13,468 nucleotides of DNA, from contig JADGCE010000072.1 of the NCBI GenBank assembly GCA_015229095.1, forward strand, positions 1 to 13,468, read 5' to 3'. How positions within the stretch are numbered: the first letter of the stretch is position 1; each line of letters begins with the position of its first letter. Positions 1 to 6,824 of the stretch are shown piece by piece. This DNA is from Magnetococcales bacterium (GTDB lineage: Bacteria; Pseudomonadota; Magnetococcia; Magnetococcales; Magnetaquicoccaceae). The translations under genes were made by a program, and so were the position numbers. A model generated the notes under the pieces. The model saw nothing but the letters and a program-made list of their open reading frames with translations, made no database searches and was not told the DNA's origin.

Positions 1-719
1 TGCACCGGCCCCGCAAAATGGAGGCGACACTCCTCCAGGCGTTGGCTGTCGGGCCCGGCAATGGGATAAAAATGGCTGGGCATCAAGCGTCCCACAGCGG
101 CCTGGGCCGCAACCCAGCCCGCCAGCCCCGCCGAAAGATGCCCCTTGACCTTGTGAGCATCGAGGGTAGAGCAATCCAGGATCAGCAGGTCGGCGCCGTG
201 GGCAAAGGGGATAAAAGCGGGATCATAGTCGCAATCCCCGGAAAACACGATGCTTTTCCCATCTTTTTCAAAACGGTAGGCAACGCTGGCCAGGCGGTCC
301 GAATGCAGGGTAGGCTGGGAGCGAACAGTCATGCCCGCCAGGGAGAGCGAAGGTGGCATCTCCTCGACATGGAAGGGAAAAGAGGTGGGAGGAGCGGCAA
401 CAGGGGCGACAATCTGCGCAAAAAATTCCACAAATCCACCAGGTCCAAACAGATGGAACGGTTTCTGGCGCGTCAGGCCCGGCATGCGCAAGGCATGGAC
501 CAGAGGGGTCAAATCTCCGATATGGTCGGCATGGGTGTGGGTGACAAACAGCCCGTCCAGGGTCTGAAACCCCTTTTGCAACCGCTCCAACTGCAGCAGA
601 GTGCCGCTGCCGCAATCCACCAGCCAGCGACTCTCATCCACCTCCAGGAGATAGCCGGAGGCCTGCCGTTGCAGTGAGGGAATGCCCGTACCACTGCCCA
701 ACACAGTACCTTTCATCAT
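1..719 (-). CDS. MBL-fold metallo-hydrolase (RNase Z-like family), C-terminus cut by window edge
   Basis: This is the first 239 codons of a metallo-beta-lactamase-fold hydrolase that runs off the left edge. Seen: a starting MKGTVLGSGTG strand, a VDCGSGT segment near residues 34-40, and the di-zinc motif HTHADH at 61-66. Further likely ligands are His139 (LHSD), Asp162 (SGDCDYD) and His216 (PSHFYP), so the metal site looks complete. The layout matches the RNase Z/arylsulfatase-like branch, whose members are often about 250-300 residues, so probably only a short tail is missing. The first of two adjacent ATGs is preferred because GGAGG lies 8 nt upstream. It follows the fructokinase gene by 23 nt on the same strand, so co-transcription is likely. 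The long RNase Z exosite arm is not evident, so tRNA 3'-processing is not assured and the substrate is unknown. Family confident, function not. Confidence 0.88.
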   Translation of the reverse strand, partial: MMKGTVLGSGTGIPSLQRQASGYLLEVDESRWLVDCGSGTLLQLERLQKGFQTLDGLFVTHTHADHIGDLTPLVHALRMPGLTRQKPFHLFGPGGFVEFFAQIVAPVAAPPTSFPFHVEEMPPSLSLAGMTVRSQPTLHSDRLASVAYRFEKDGKSIVFSGDCDYDPAFIPFAHGADLLILDCSTLDAHKVKGHLSAGLAGWVAAQAAVGRLMPSHFYPIAGPDSQRLEECRLHFAGPV

Positions 720-742
720 TGTTTCAACCTCCGTTGTCTGTT

Positions 743-1657
743 TCAGGGAGCCTGCTCCGGCCAGAGCCACGCCGCTCCTCGCACCCCGCTGGAATCCCCA
801 TGCTGGGCCTTGACCAGGCCCGTGGCCACCGCATCGGAAAAGACATATGCCCCCCAACGGGTGGGAATCGCTGTATAAAGCTGTGTGATATTGGCCAGGC
901 CGCCCCCCAACACCACCATATGGGGATCCAGTATATTGATCACAGCCGCCAGGGCGCGGGCCAGGCGATCTTCATACCGGGCCATGCTGTGCATGGCGGT
1001 CGCATCCCCCTGGGCAGCCGCCTCCACAATCTCCGGGGCGCTTTTTTGTTGGCCACTGCTCATCTGGTGCTGGCGGCTCAGCCCCGGCCCCGACAGAAAG
1101 GTTTCGATGCAACCGGAACGACCACAATAGCAAGGCAGGCCCGGCCATTCATCGGCCTGGGGCCACGGCAGGGGGTTGTGCCCCCATTCACCGGCAATGG
1201 CATTGGCACCCTGGAGCAGTCTGCCGTCGACCACAATACCTCCGCCGACCCCTGTTCCTAAAATCACACCGAAAACAATGGCATGCCCCGATGCAGCCCC
1301 ATCCGTGGCCTCGGAGAGGGCAAAACAATCCGCATCATTGGCCAATCGTACCGGGCGGGACAACAGACGGCTCAAATCACCCGCCAGATCCCGGCCAATC
1401 AAACAGACCGAGTTGGCATTTTTCACCAAACCACTCTCCCTGGAAAGGGCGCCTGGAATACCCACTCCCACTGTCAGGGTTTTTCCCTGCACCGCCGGGT
1501 GCGACTCCAGCAGATGCACCAGTTCGGCAGTGCGCTGCAGGGTCGCCTCATAATGACCCTGAGGAGTGGGCAGACGCCGGCGATGGCGGATCTGCCCGTC
1601 ATCATCCAGCAAAACCCCCTCAATTTTTGTACCCCCCAGATCAATGCCAATACGCAT
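743..1657 (-). CDS. mak: ROK-family fructokinase (Mak type)
   Basis: A 304-residue cytosolic sugar kinase that should phosphorylate fructose, and perhaps mannose or glucose, at C6 with ATP. Seen: the N-terminal phosphate-binding motif IDLGGTK (5-11), a GIPG segment (67-70), the catalytic-Asp motif NDAD (107-110), GTGVGGG (135-140), the ROK motif EWGH (157-160), the zinc cluster CYCGRSGC (176-183) followed by Glu185, and LGGG (250-253). The NANS segment, the EWGHNPLPW segment and the ending HGDSSGVRGAAWLWP are, from memory, close to E. coli Mak (YajF), which has nearly the same length; this supports Mak over a generic glucokinase. The ATG at 1657 has AGGAG 7 nt upstream; an in-frame TTG six codons earlier has no such support. 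It is first in a two-gene unit with the MBL hydrolase and divergent from the Suv3-type helicase. Exact sugar preference is inferred. Confidence 0.88.
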   Translation of the reverse strand: MRIGIDLGGTKIEGVLLDDDGQIRHRRRLPTPQGHYEATLQRTAELVHLLESHPAVQGKTLTVGVGIPGALSRESGLVKNANSVCLIGRDLAGDLSRLLSRPVRLANDADCFALSEATDGAASGHAIVFGVILGTGVGGGIVVDGRLLQGANAIAGEWGHNPLPWPQADEWPGLPCYCGRSGCIETFLSGPGLSRQHQMSSGQQKSAPEIVEAAAQGDATAMHSMARYEDRLARALAAVINILDPHMVVLGGGLANITQLYTAIPTRWGAYVFSDAVATGLVKAQHGDSSGVRGAAWLWPEQAP

Positions 1658-1802
1658 GCGGCCACTCCTGCGCAAAAGGATGAAACCCTCATCGGCACCC
1701 CACCGTATGGATCCGATGACAGGGAAACAAGAACAGCGTATGATGCCACACTTTATCCCGAAGAGTCGATCGACAGAGTATACAGCTCAGGTTTTTTGCC
1801 CC
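1658..1802. promoter_or_regulatory. Divergent spacer between mak and the helicase gene, with a 10-bp palindrome
   Basis: This 145 nt spacer must hold the start signals for both the leftward mak unit and the rightward helicase gene. The clearest element is the perfect palindrome GTCGATCGAC at 1765-1774, followed at 1778-1783 by a second small palindrome GTATAC. I found no convincing -35/-10 pair in either direction. The palindrome could be an operator for a dimeric regulator, but a 10-bp palindrome can occur by chance and no regulator gene lies nearby. Confidence 0.3.
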
Positions 1803-3446
1803 ATGAATGGTGACAGAATTTTCCCCTTCGGCAACCGTCCGCGTCCAGGCGGCCAACGACCAGCGCCCCATGCATCTCCGTTTTCGAACAGATCGGTGCG
1901 CTTGCAGAAAAAACTTTCTGCGGCCACCCGCATTCTGGAATTTCACAGCCTCTTTGCCGCCCGCGCCAGCAAACGCCATTTTACCCTTTTTCTGGGGCCA
2001 ACCAACTCTGGCAAAACCTTTCAGGCCCTGAAAATGTTGGCGGATGCCCGTTCCGGCAGCTATCTGGCCCCCTTGCGACTCCTGGCCCTGGAGGTGGCGG
2101 ATACCCTGAACAGTTGGGGCGTGCCTTGCCACATGGTGACCGGCGAGGAGCGCATTGAGGTGGAGGGGGCCATGCACAGTGCCCGCACCATCGAAATGCT
2201 TTCCACCCATCTGCGCCAGGAGGTTTGCGTCATCGATGAGGCCCAGATGTTGGGGGATGTGGAACGGGGCTGGGCCTGGACCCAGGCCATCCTGGGGGTG
2301 CAGGCCGAGCAGGTCTGCATTATCGGTGCCCCGGAAGCGCGCCCGGCCATCGAAAATCTGCTGCGCCTGACCCAGGAACCCTTTGAGGTGGTCCATCTGG
2401 AACGTCTGGCCCCGTTGCAGCCTCTGGCCGCCCCCATTACCCAGTTTCGCGCCCTGGAACCGGGCACGGCACTGGTCGCCTTTTCCCGCGCCGCCGTTCT
2501 GGGGCTGAAAGAGAGCCTGGAGCAGCGCACCGGGGCCCAGGTGGCGGTTCTCTACGGTGCCTTGCCCCCCGAAGTACGTCGGCAGCAGGCCGAGCTGTTT
2601 GCCTCAGGAGAGGCCCCCTACCTGGCGGCCACCGACGCCATCGGCATGGGGCTGAATTTGCCGATCCGCACCCTCCTGTTTGCCCAGGACCACAAATTTA
2701 TCGACCGTCGCAAACATCCACTCACCCCCATGGAGGTGCGGCAAATTGCCGGTCGTGCGGGCCGGTATGGCAAAAACGAGGTGGGCTTTGTGGGCACCTT
2801 CCGGATACCCGACACCCACATCCTGGCCGCCTTGCACGCCACCCCCCACCGCATCCACCGCGCCCATCTGGCCCCCAACTTTGACCATCTGCTGGCCCTG
2901 GCCAACCAGGAAGGGCACAAAAAACCCTCCCTTGCCCGCCTGTTGACCCTCTTTGCCCATGCGGTCAAACCCGACCCTGACGTGTACGAAATGGCCTCCC
3001 TGGAAGACCAGATTTTTCTGGCCCAAATCACCGACCGCTACCCGGCCCTGGCCATGGAGATCCGCTTTATCCTGGCCAACGCCCCCGTTCCCCTGCGCGC
3101 CCTGACGGCCGTCCTGGCCTTTGAACGCATGGTCAGAACGGTGGCCCAAAACCACCAACTGCTGCTGGAGGAGCTGCTGCCACCCTTTGCCAGCCATTTG
3201 CCCATCTCCCTGGATCTGCTGGAGAGTGCCACACGGGTGGTGGATCTCTACTGCTGGCTGCATTTTCGCTTTCCCGACCAGTTTCCGGAGCTGGCAACCG
3301 CGCAAAATCGCCGCAAAGAGCTGAACCGGGAGATCAGCAAACGGCTGCGCCAAACAGCCCAACCCCTTCCCCAGCCAACCGCCCCCACACGGCCACCCCG
3401 TCCCCCCACGGCCAGAAGGCGACCGCACCGCCGCCCTCCCCGTTGA
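1803..3446 (+). CDS. Suv3-type DExH-box RNA helicase, compact bacterial form
   Basis: A 547-residue superfamily 2 helicase of the Suv3 kind. Suv3 proteins unwind RNA with ATP and in mitochondria work with an exoribonuclease in RNA turnover; a similar RNA role here is inference. Seen: Walker A GPTNSGKT (65-72) with the Suv3-typical TNSGKT, motif Ia APLRLLALE (89-97), the DEAQM Walker B (145-149), IIGAPEA (173-179), AFSR (226-229), motif V ATDAIGMGLNL (276-286) and motif VI QIAGRAGRYG (314-323). A helical region to about 515 follows, then a Pro/Arg-rich basic tail (519-547). The frame is open back to 1566 but overlaps mak, so the ATG at 1803, about 57 residues before the helicase core, is the likely start; CAGG lies 11 nt upstream, a weak site. 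Alphaproteobacterial relatives are often longer, so this form is compact. It appears to stand alone as a transcription unit. Confidence 0.85.
   Translation: MNGDRIFPFGNRPRPGGQRPAPHASPFSNRSVRLQKKLSAATRILEFHSLFAARASKRHFTLFLGPTNSGKTFQALKMLADARSGSYLAPLRLLALEVADTLNSWGVPCHMVTGEERIEVEGAMHSARTIEMLSTHLRQEVCVIDEAQMLGDVERGWAWTQAILGVQAEQVCIIGAPEARPAIENLLRLTQEPFEVVHLERLAPLQPLAAPITQFRALEPGTALVAFSRAAVLGLKESLEQRTGAQVAVLYGALPPEVRRQQAELFASGEAPYLAATDAIGMGLNLPIRTLLFAQDHKFIDRRKHPLTPMEVRQIAGRAGRYGKNEVGFVGTFRIPDTHILAALHATPHRIHRAHLAPNFDHLLALANQEGHKKPSLARLLTLFAHAVKPDPDVYEMASLEDQIFLAQITDRYPALAMEIRFILANAPVPLRALTAVLAFERMVRTVAQNHQLLLEELLPPFASHLPISLDLLESATRVVDLYCWLHFRFPDQFPELATAQNRRKELNREISKRLRQTAQPLPQPTAPTRPPRPPTARRRPHRRPPR
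3351..3410 (+). terminator. C-rich, G-poor stretch, possible Rho loading site
   Basis: This 60-base stretch at the 3' end of the Suv3-type helicase gene has 37 C and 7 G on the coding strand. Unstructured C-over-G stretches near gene ends are the usual mark of Rho utilisation sites. No hairpin plus U-run follows the gene, so Rho-dependent termination is a reasonable guess. The same bases code the Pro-rich tail, so protein composition alone could explain the bias. Confidence 0.25.
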
Positions 3447-3766
3447 AAGCAATCACATCCGGTTCTCGGCAGACGCCGCATTGTCCGGCAACGCCCCATC
3501 CGCTGTCAAACCCTTTCCCCTCATCCGCAGGGCAACCGCGTTGGGATTGTTTCCGCATCCCTCTCCTTGAGAGGTGGTGTCTGCATCGGGCTACCTCCTC
3601 CAGAGATCGCCCCGCCAGGAGAGTCGCGTTTGCCCGCGCATGATGAATGGGCTTGCTCCCGGTCTGGCAAAAAGATATTCTGGCGAGGAGTGTTGGGGAT
3701 TGACAGCGCGGCACACCCCCAGGCCACCCTCATACACGCCGCAAACGGCACGCTGGAGGAGCACGG
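3447..3766. other. 320 nt spacer without a credible gene
   Basis: No frame here has a good ribosome binding site together with protein-like composition; the short open frames use weak starts, are rich in Pro, Arg and Ser, and run into the neighbouring genes. Visible elements are a 6-bp hairpin (CCTCTC, loop CTT, GAGAGG) at 3560-3574, a small CGGC/GCCG stem near 3470, and a weak promoter candidate at 3653-3681. The right end carries GGAGGAG just before the kinase start. The spacer most likely holds the end of the helicase transcript and the start of the kinase transcript. Confidence 0.6.
3653..3681 (+). promoter_or_regulatory. Weak sigma70-like promoter candidate for the hybrid kinase gene
   Basis: TTGCTC at 3653-3658 and TATTCT at 3676-3681 are separated by 17 nt, about 85 nt before the kinase start. 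Three of six bases match the -35 consensus and four of six the -10. A nearby TTGACA in the same spacer has no acceptable -10 at 16-18 nt, so this pair is the better candidate, but it could be chance. Confidence 0.2.
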
Positions 3767-6700
3767 ATGAACCCAACCCGGGAACACTCCAAAAAAGCCA
3801 AAATCCTGATCGTGGACGATCTGTCAGACAATCTTGAAATGCTGACCGCCATTTTGGCGACGGATTATGCCCTCCTGACCGTAACCCGTGGACGGGACGC
3901 CTTGCACGCAGCCGCTCTGCATCATCCCGATCTTATTCTGCTGGATGTGCTCATGCCGGATATGGATGGTTTTGAGTGCTGTGAGGCCCTGAAAGCTGCA
4001 CCGGAGACCCGTGACATTCCCATCATTTTTATGACGGCCATGGACAATGCCGTCGACGAGCAACGCGGGCTGGATATCGGTGCCATCGATTATATCATCA
4101 AACCGTTCAGTCGAGCCATTGTCGCCTCCCGGGTCCGCAATCACCTGGACCGCCTGCGCCTGCACCGGCGCAACCAGTGGCTGTTGAATGCCGTGGGCGA
4201 TGGCCTGTATGGCGTGGATCGGGAGGGTTGTTTTACCTTCGTCAACCCGTCGGTGACCCGCCTGTTGGGTTGGGAAGAGGAGGCGATACTGGGACAATCT
4301 CACCGCCTCTTTTTCCACGGTTCTCCCCAGGAACAGGTTTCCTGCGGCTGCATCGCCTGTTCCGTCCACTACACAACAACCGATTCTGTCCCACACCACC
4401 AGGAGCAGGCACTCTTTCACCGCCGGGATCAGAGCACCCTCATGGTGGAATTGACCGTCAGCCCCATTCGTGAAAACACCCAGATCCAAGGCGCCGTCGT
4501 CCTCTTTCGGGATATTACGGAACGGTTACGCATGGCAAACGACCTGCAAAGCGCCAGGGAAAAGGCCGAGGCCGCCAATCGCGCCAAGTCGGAATTTCTT
4601 GCCAACATGAGCCATGAAATCCGTACCCCCATGAATGCCATCGTCGGGTTGAGCGAGTTGGCCATGGGCGGTTCACTGTCGGACAAGACCCGGGACTATT
4701 TGAGTAAAATTGCCAGTTCCTCCCGTCTGCTTCTGCGCATCATCAACGATATTCTCGATTTTTCCAAGATAGAAGCAGGCAAGATGCTGCTGGAGTCCGC
4801 ACCCTTCCATCTGGGGGATCTGCTCGACAACCTGGGCAACATGTTCCGGGAGAGTGCCGCCGCCAAGGGCATCGAGTTGAACATCTCCATTACCCAGTCG
4901 GTAGTGCCGGTTTTGCTCGGTGATGACACCCGTCTGCAACAAATATTGATGAATTTGATCGGCAACGCCGTCAAGTTTACCGAACAGGGGGAAATCGATG
5001 TACGGGCAACACTGCTGACTCAATCGGCGGATCAGGTGGTGGTCGCCTTTTCGGTTCGGGATACCGGCATGGGCATGCATGCCGAGCAGATTGCCCGATT
5101 GTTTGAACAATTCACCCAGGCGGATGGCTCCATCAGCCGCCGTTTCGGCGGCACCGGATTGGGATTGAGCATCTGCAAACGGCTGGTCACCTTGATGGGG
5201 GGCAACATGGATGTGGAAAGCGCACCCGGCAAGGGCAGTGCCTTCCACTTTACCGCAACCTTCGGATGCCAGAAAAAGGCCAGGCCAATCCAGATAAAAC
5301 TGCCCAAACATCTGAGATCCATCAAGGTTTTGGTGGTGGACGACAACGAAACCGCCCGTCTATTGATGCGCAACGCACTGAACAGCTTCGGTATTCTGCC
5401 CACCCTGGTCACATCCGGGGATCAGGCCCTGGCGGTATTGCGCGCCGCCATCGACAAGGAAACGCCGTTCGATCTGATCTTTATGGACCAGCGGATGCGG
5501 AGTATGAACGGCGTCGAAACCATCGAGCGGCTGCATCAGTTTGCCCATCCCCCCCCCAAAGTGATCATGCTGACCGCTTTTTCAAAAACCGAAATAGAAA
5601 ACCAGATGGATACGATCCATGTGGATAAAATTCTCTGCAAACCCATCGGTCGCGTGGCCCTCTTCAATGCCATCCTGGAGGTTTTTGGAGAGGAGTCGGC
5701 CAAAATGGTGGAGGAAGAACAATCAACCGTTGCCGATGAACGGGTGGCCGTCCGGGAGCGTATCGGCGGGGCGCGGGTGCTGCTGGCAGAAGACAATGCC
5801 ATCAACCAACAAGTGGCACAGGAAATTCTGGAGGGTGTTGGCCTGGTGGTGGAGACGGCGGGTGATGGGGCAGAAGCCATCCAAAGGTTGGGGCAAGCCC
5901 CCTTCGATCTCATCCTCATGGATATCCAAATGCCGGTGATGGATGGCGTTGAGGCGGTGCGTCGGATTCGTCTGGAACCCATCTGGGCCACCCTGCCCAT
6001 CATCGCCATGACGGCACACGTCATGACGGGTGACCGGGAGAGATATCTGGAACTGGGCATGAATGATCATGTCCCCAAACCCATCGATAAACGGGCCCTG
6101 TATGGCGCACTGCTGCAGTGGATCCGGCCTCGGCCCGGACTGGGAGAAGAGAGCGCACCCCAGATGGCGGGCGAGGAGGAAACCCTGCCTCCGGGCATGT
6201 CGTCACCGCCCGGCATCGATCTCGCCGAGGTTTTGGATCGTCTGAATGGCAACCATCGTCTGTTGTATCGGTTGTTGCAGGCCTTTTCCATGGATTTTTC
6301 CCGGGGGGAAGAGGCAGTCACTGCCCTGCTCGGTGGTCCGGAGAAGAGCAAGCGACGGGAAGCCGGGCGGCTGCTGCATACGATGCGGGGCATGGCAGCC
6401 AATCTCTCTGCACAACGGCTGGCTGCGGCAGCCGGGGCACTGGAGCGGGCAATCCTGGAAGAGCAGGCCGATCTCTCTGCCATGCTGACCGAGTTTGCCC
6501 GTGCCTTGCAGGAAGTGCTCCAGGGGATCATCACCCTGTCGCCGTATCTGGAAACCAAGGCCGCCGAGGATCAGCCCGCACCCACTTCTCCCGCAGAGCC
6601 CTCCGTCGTGCTGCCTCTGTTGGCCGAATGGGCAGAGTGGATCGAGGCCAGCAGTCTCAAGTCATTGCAACAGATCCCTGTGCTCATACCGATGCTCCGG

Positions 6701-6814
6701 GAAATGGGGGTGGAGGAGAGCATGCTGGTTCTCTTGAACGATGCACTGACCCGGATGGATTTTGCCGAAGCGCTCACCACCCTGACCACCATTCAGAACC
6801 GCTTCAAAACGTAA
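3767..6814 (+). CDS. Hybrid sensor histidine kinase: REC-PAS-HisKA-HATPase-REC-REC-HPt
   Basis: A 1015-residue multistep phosphorelay protein with no membrane segment, so probably cytosolic. In order: receiver 1 (about 12-128; Asp17/Asp18, phospho-acceptor Asp60, Thr90, Lys112); PAS (about 135-252) with a CGCIAC cysteine cluster at 193-198; HisKA with phospho-acceptor His283 in SHEIRTP; HATPase_c with N-box LMNLIGNAVKF (394-404), RDTGMG (431-436) and FGGTGLGLS (460-468); receiver 2 (about 519-641; Asp574, Thr603, Lys625); receiver 3 (about 669-787; Asp719, Thr749, Lys771); HPt (about 815-925) with His871 in LLHTMRG. Residues 930-1015 are a further helical tail. All key phospho-residues are present, so an active relay is expected. 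The N-terminal receiver suggests input from another kinase. The start has GGAGGAG 5 nt upstream. No separate response regulator gene is in the window, so the output partner and signal are unknown. Confidence 0.93.
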   Translation: MNPTREHSKKAKILIVDDLSDNLEMLTAILATDYALLTVTRGRDALHAAALHHPDLILLDVLMPDMDGFECCEALKAAPETRDIPIIFMTAMDNAVDEQRGLDIGAIDYIIKPFSRAIVASRVRNHLDRLRLHRRNQWLLNAVGDGLYGVDREGCFTFVNPSVTRLLGWEEEAILGQSHRLFFHGSPQEQVSCGCIACSVHYTTTDSVPHHQEQALFHRRDQSTLMVELTVSPIRENTQIQGAVVLFRDITERLRMANDLQSAREKAEAANRAKSEFLANMSHEIRTPMNAIVGLSELAMGGSLSDKTRDYLSKIASSSRLLLRIINDILDFSKIEAGKMLLESAPFHLGDLLDNLGNMFRESAAAKGIELNISITQSVVPVLLGDDTRLQQILMNLIGNAVKFTEQGEIDVRATLLTQSADQVVVAFSVRDTGMGMHAEQIARLFEQFTQADGSISRRFGGTGLGLSICKRLVTLMGGNMDVESAPGKGSAFHFTATFGCQKKARPIQIKLPKHLRSIKVLVVDDNETARLLMRNALNSFGILPTLVTSGDQALAVLRAAIDKETPFDLIFMDQRMRSMNGVETIERLHQFAHPPPKVIMLTAFSKTEIENQMDTIHVDKILCKPIGRVALFNAILEVFGEESAKMVEEEQSTVADERVAVRERIGGARVLLAEDNAINQQVAQEILEGVGLVVETAGDGAEAIQRLGQAPFDLILMDIQMPVMDGVEAVRRIRLEPIWATLPIIAMTAHVMTGDRERYLELGMNDHVPKPIDKRALYGALLQWIRPRPGLGEESAPQMAGEEETLPPGMSSPPGIDLAEVLDRLNGNHRLLYRLLQAFSMDFSRGEEAVTALLGGPEKSKRREAGRLLHTMRGMAANLSAQRLAAAAGALERAILEEQADLSAMLTEFARALQEVLQGIITLSPYLETKAAEDQPAPTSPAEPSVVLPLLAEWAEWIEASSLKSLQQIPVLIPMLREMGVEESMLVLLNDALTRMDFAEALTTLTTIQNRFKT

Positions 6815-6824
6815 CAGTTACGTT
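6808..6824. repeat. Inverted repeat over the two convergent stop codons
   Basis: AACGTAAC at 6808-6815 is mirrored exactly by GTTACGTT at 6817-6824 around a single A. The repeat covers the kinase stop (TAA, 6812-6814) and reaches into the hrpA stop (complement of 6823-6825). As RNA it could fold as a 6-bp stem with a 5-nt loop. The minus-strand copy ends in a short T run (GTTTTG); the plus-strand side has only a later TTTT. A weak bidirectional terminator is possible but the stem is AT-containing and short. Confidence 0.4.

Noticed and set aside
18..677. 219-residue plus-strand open frame at the left end
   Set aside because: The opposite strand encodes an MBL-fold protein with a full set of metal motifs; the plus frame has none.
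1566..1802. N-terminal extension of the Suv3-type helicase to 1566
   Set aside because: It would overlap mak on the opposite strand and its residues look like a shadow; the ATG at 1803 suits the family core better.
1689..2396. 235-residue minus-strand open frame across the helicase gene start
   Set aside because: The plus strand holds helicase motifs I to III here; the minus frame shows no family features.
2604..3452. 282-residue minus-strand open frame across the end of the helicase gene
   Set aside because: Gly/Gln-rich shadow opposite helicase motifs V and VI.
3559..3575. Intrinsic terminator at the small CCTCTC/GAGAGG hairpin
   Set aside because: Only six pairs and no T run after it.
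3697..3730. TTGACA promoter near 3698
   Set aside because: No acceptable -10 hexamer at 16-18 nt; CATACA is 25 nt away.
3574..3837. Small gene in the 320 nt spacer
   Set aside because: Weak start, no ribosome binding site, biased composition, and it overlaps the kinase start in another frame.
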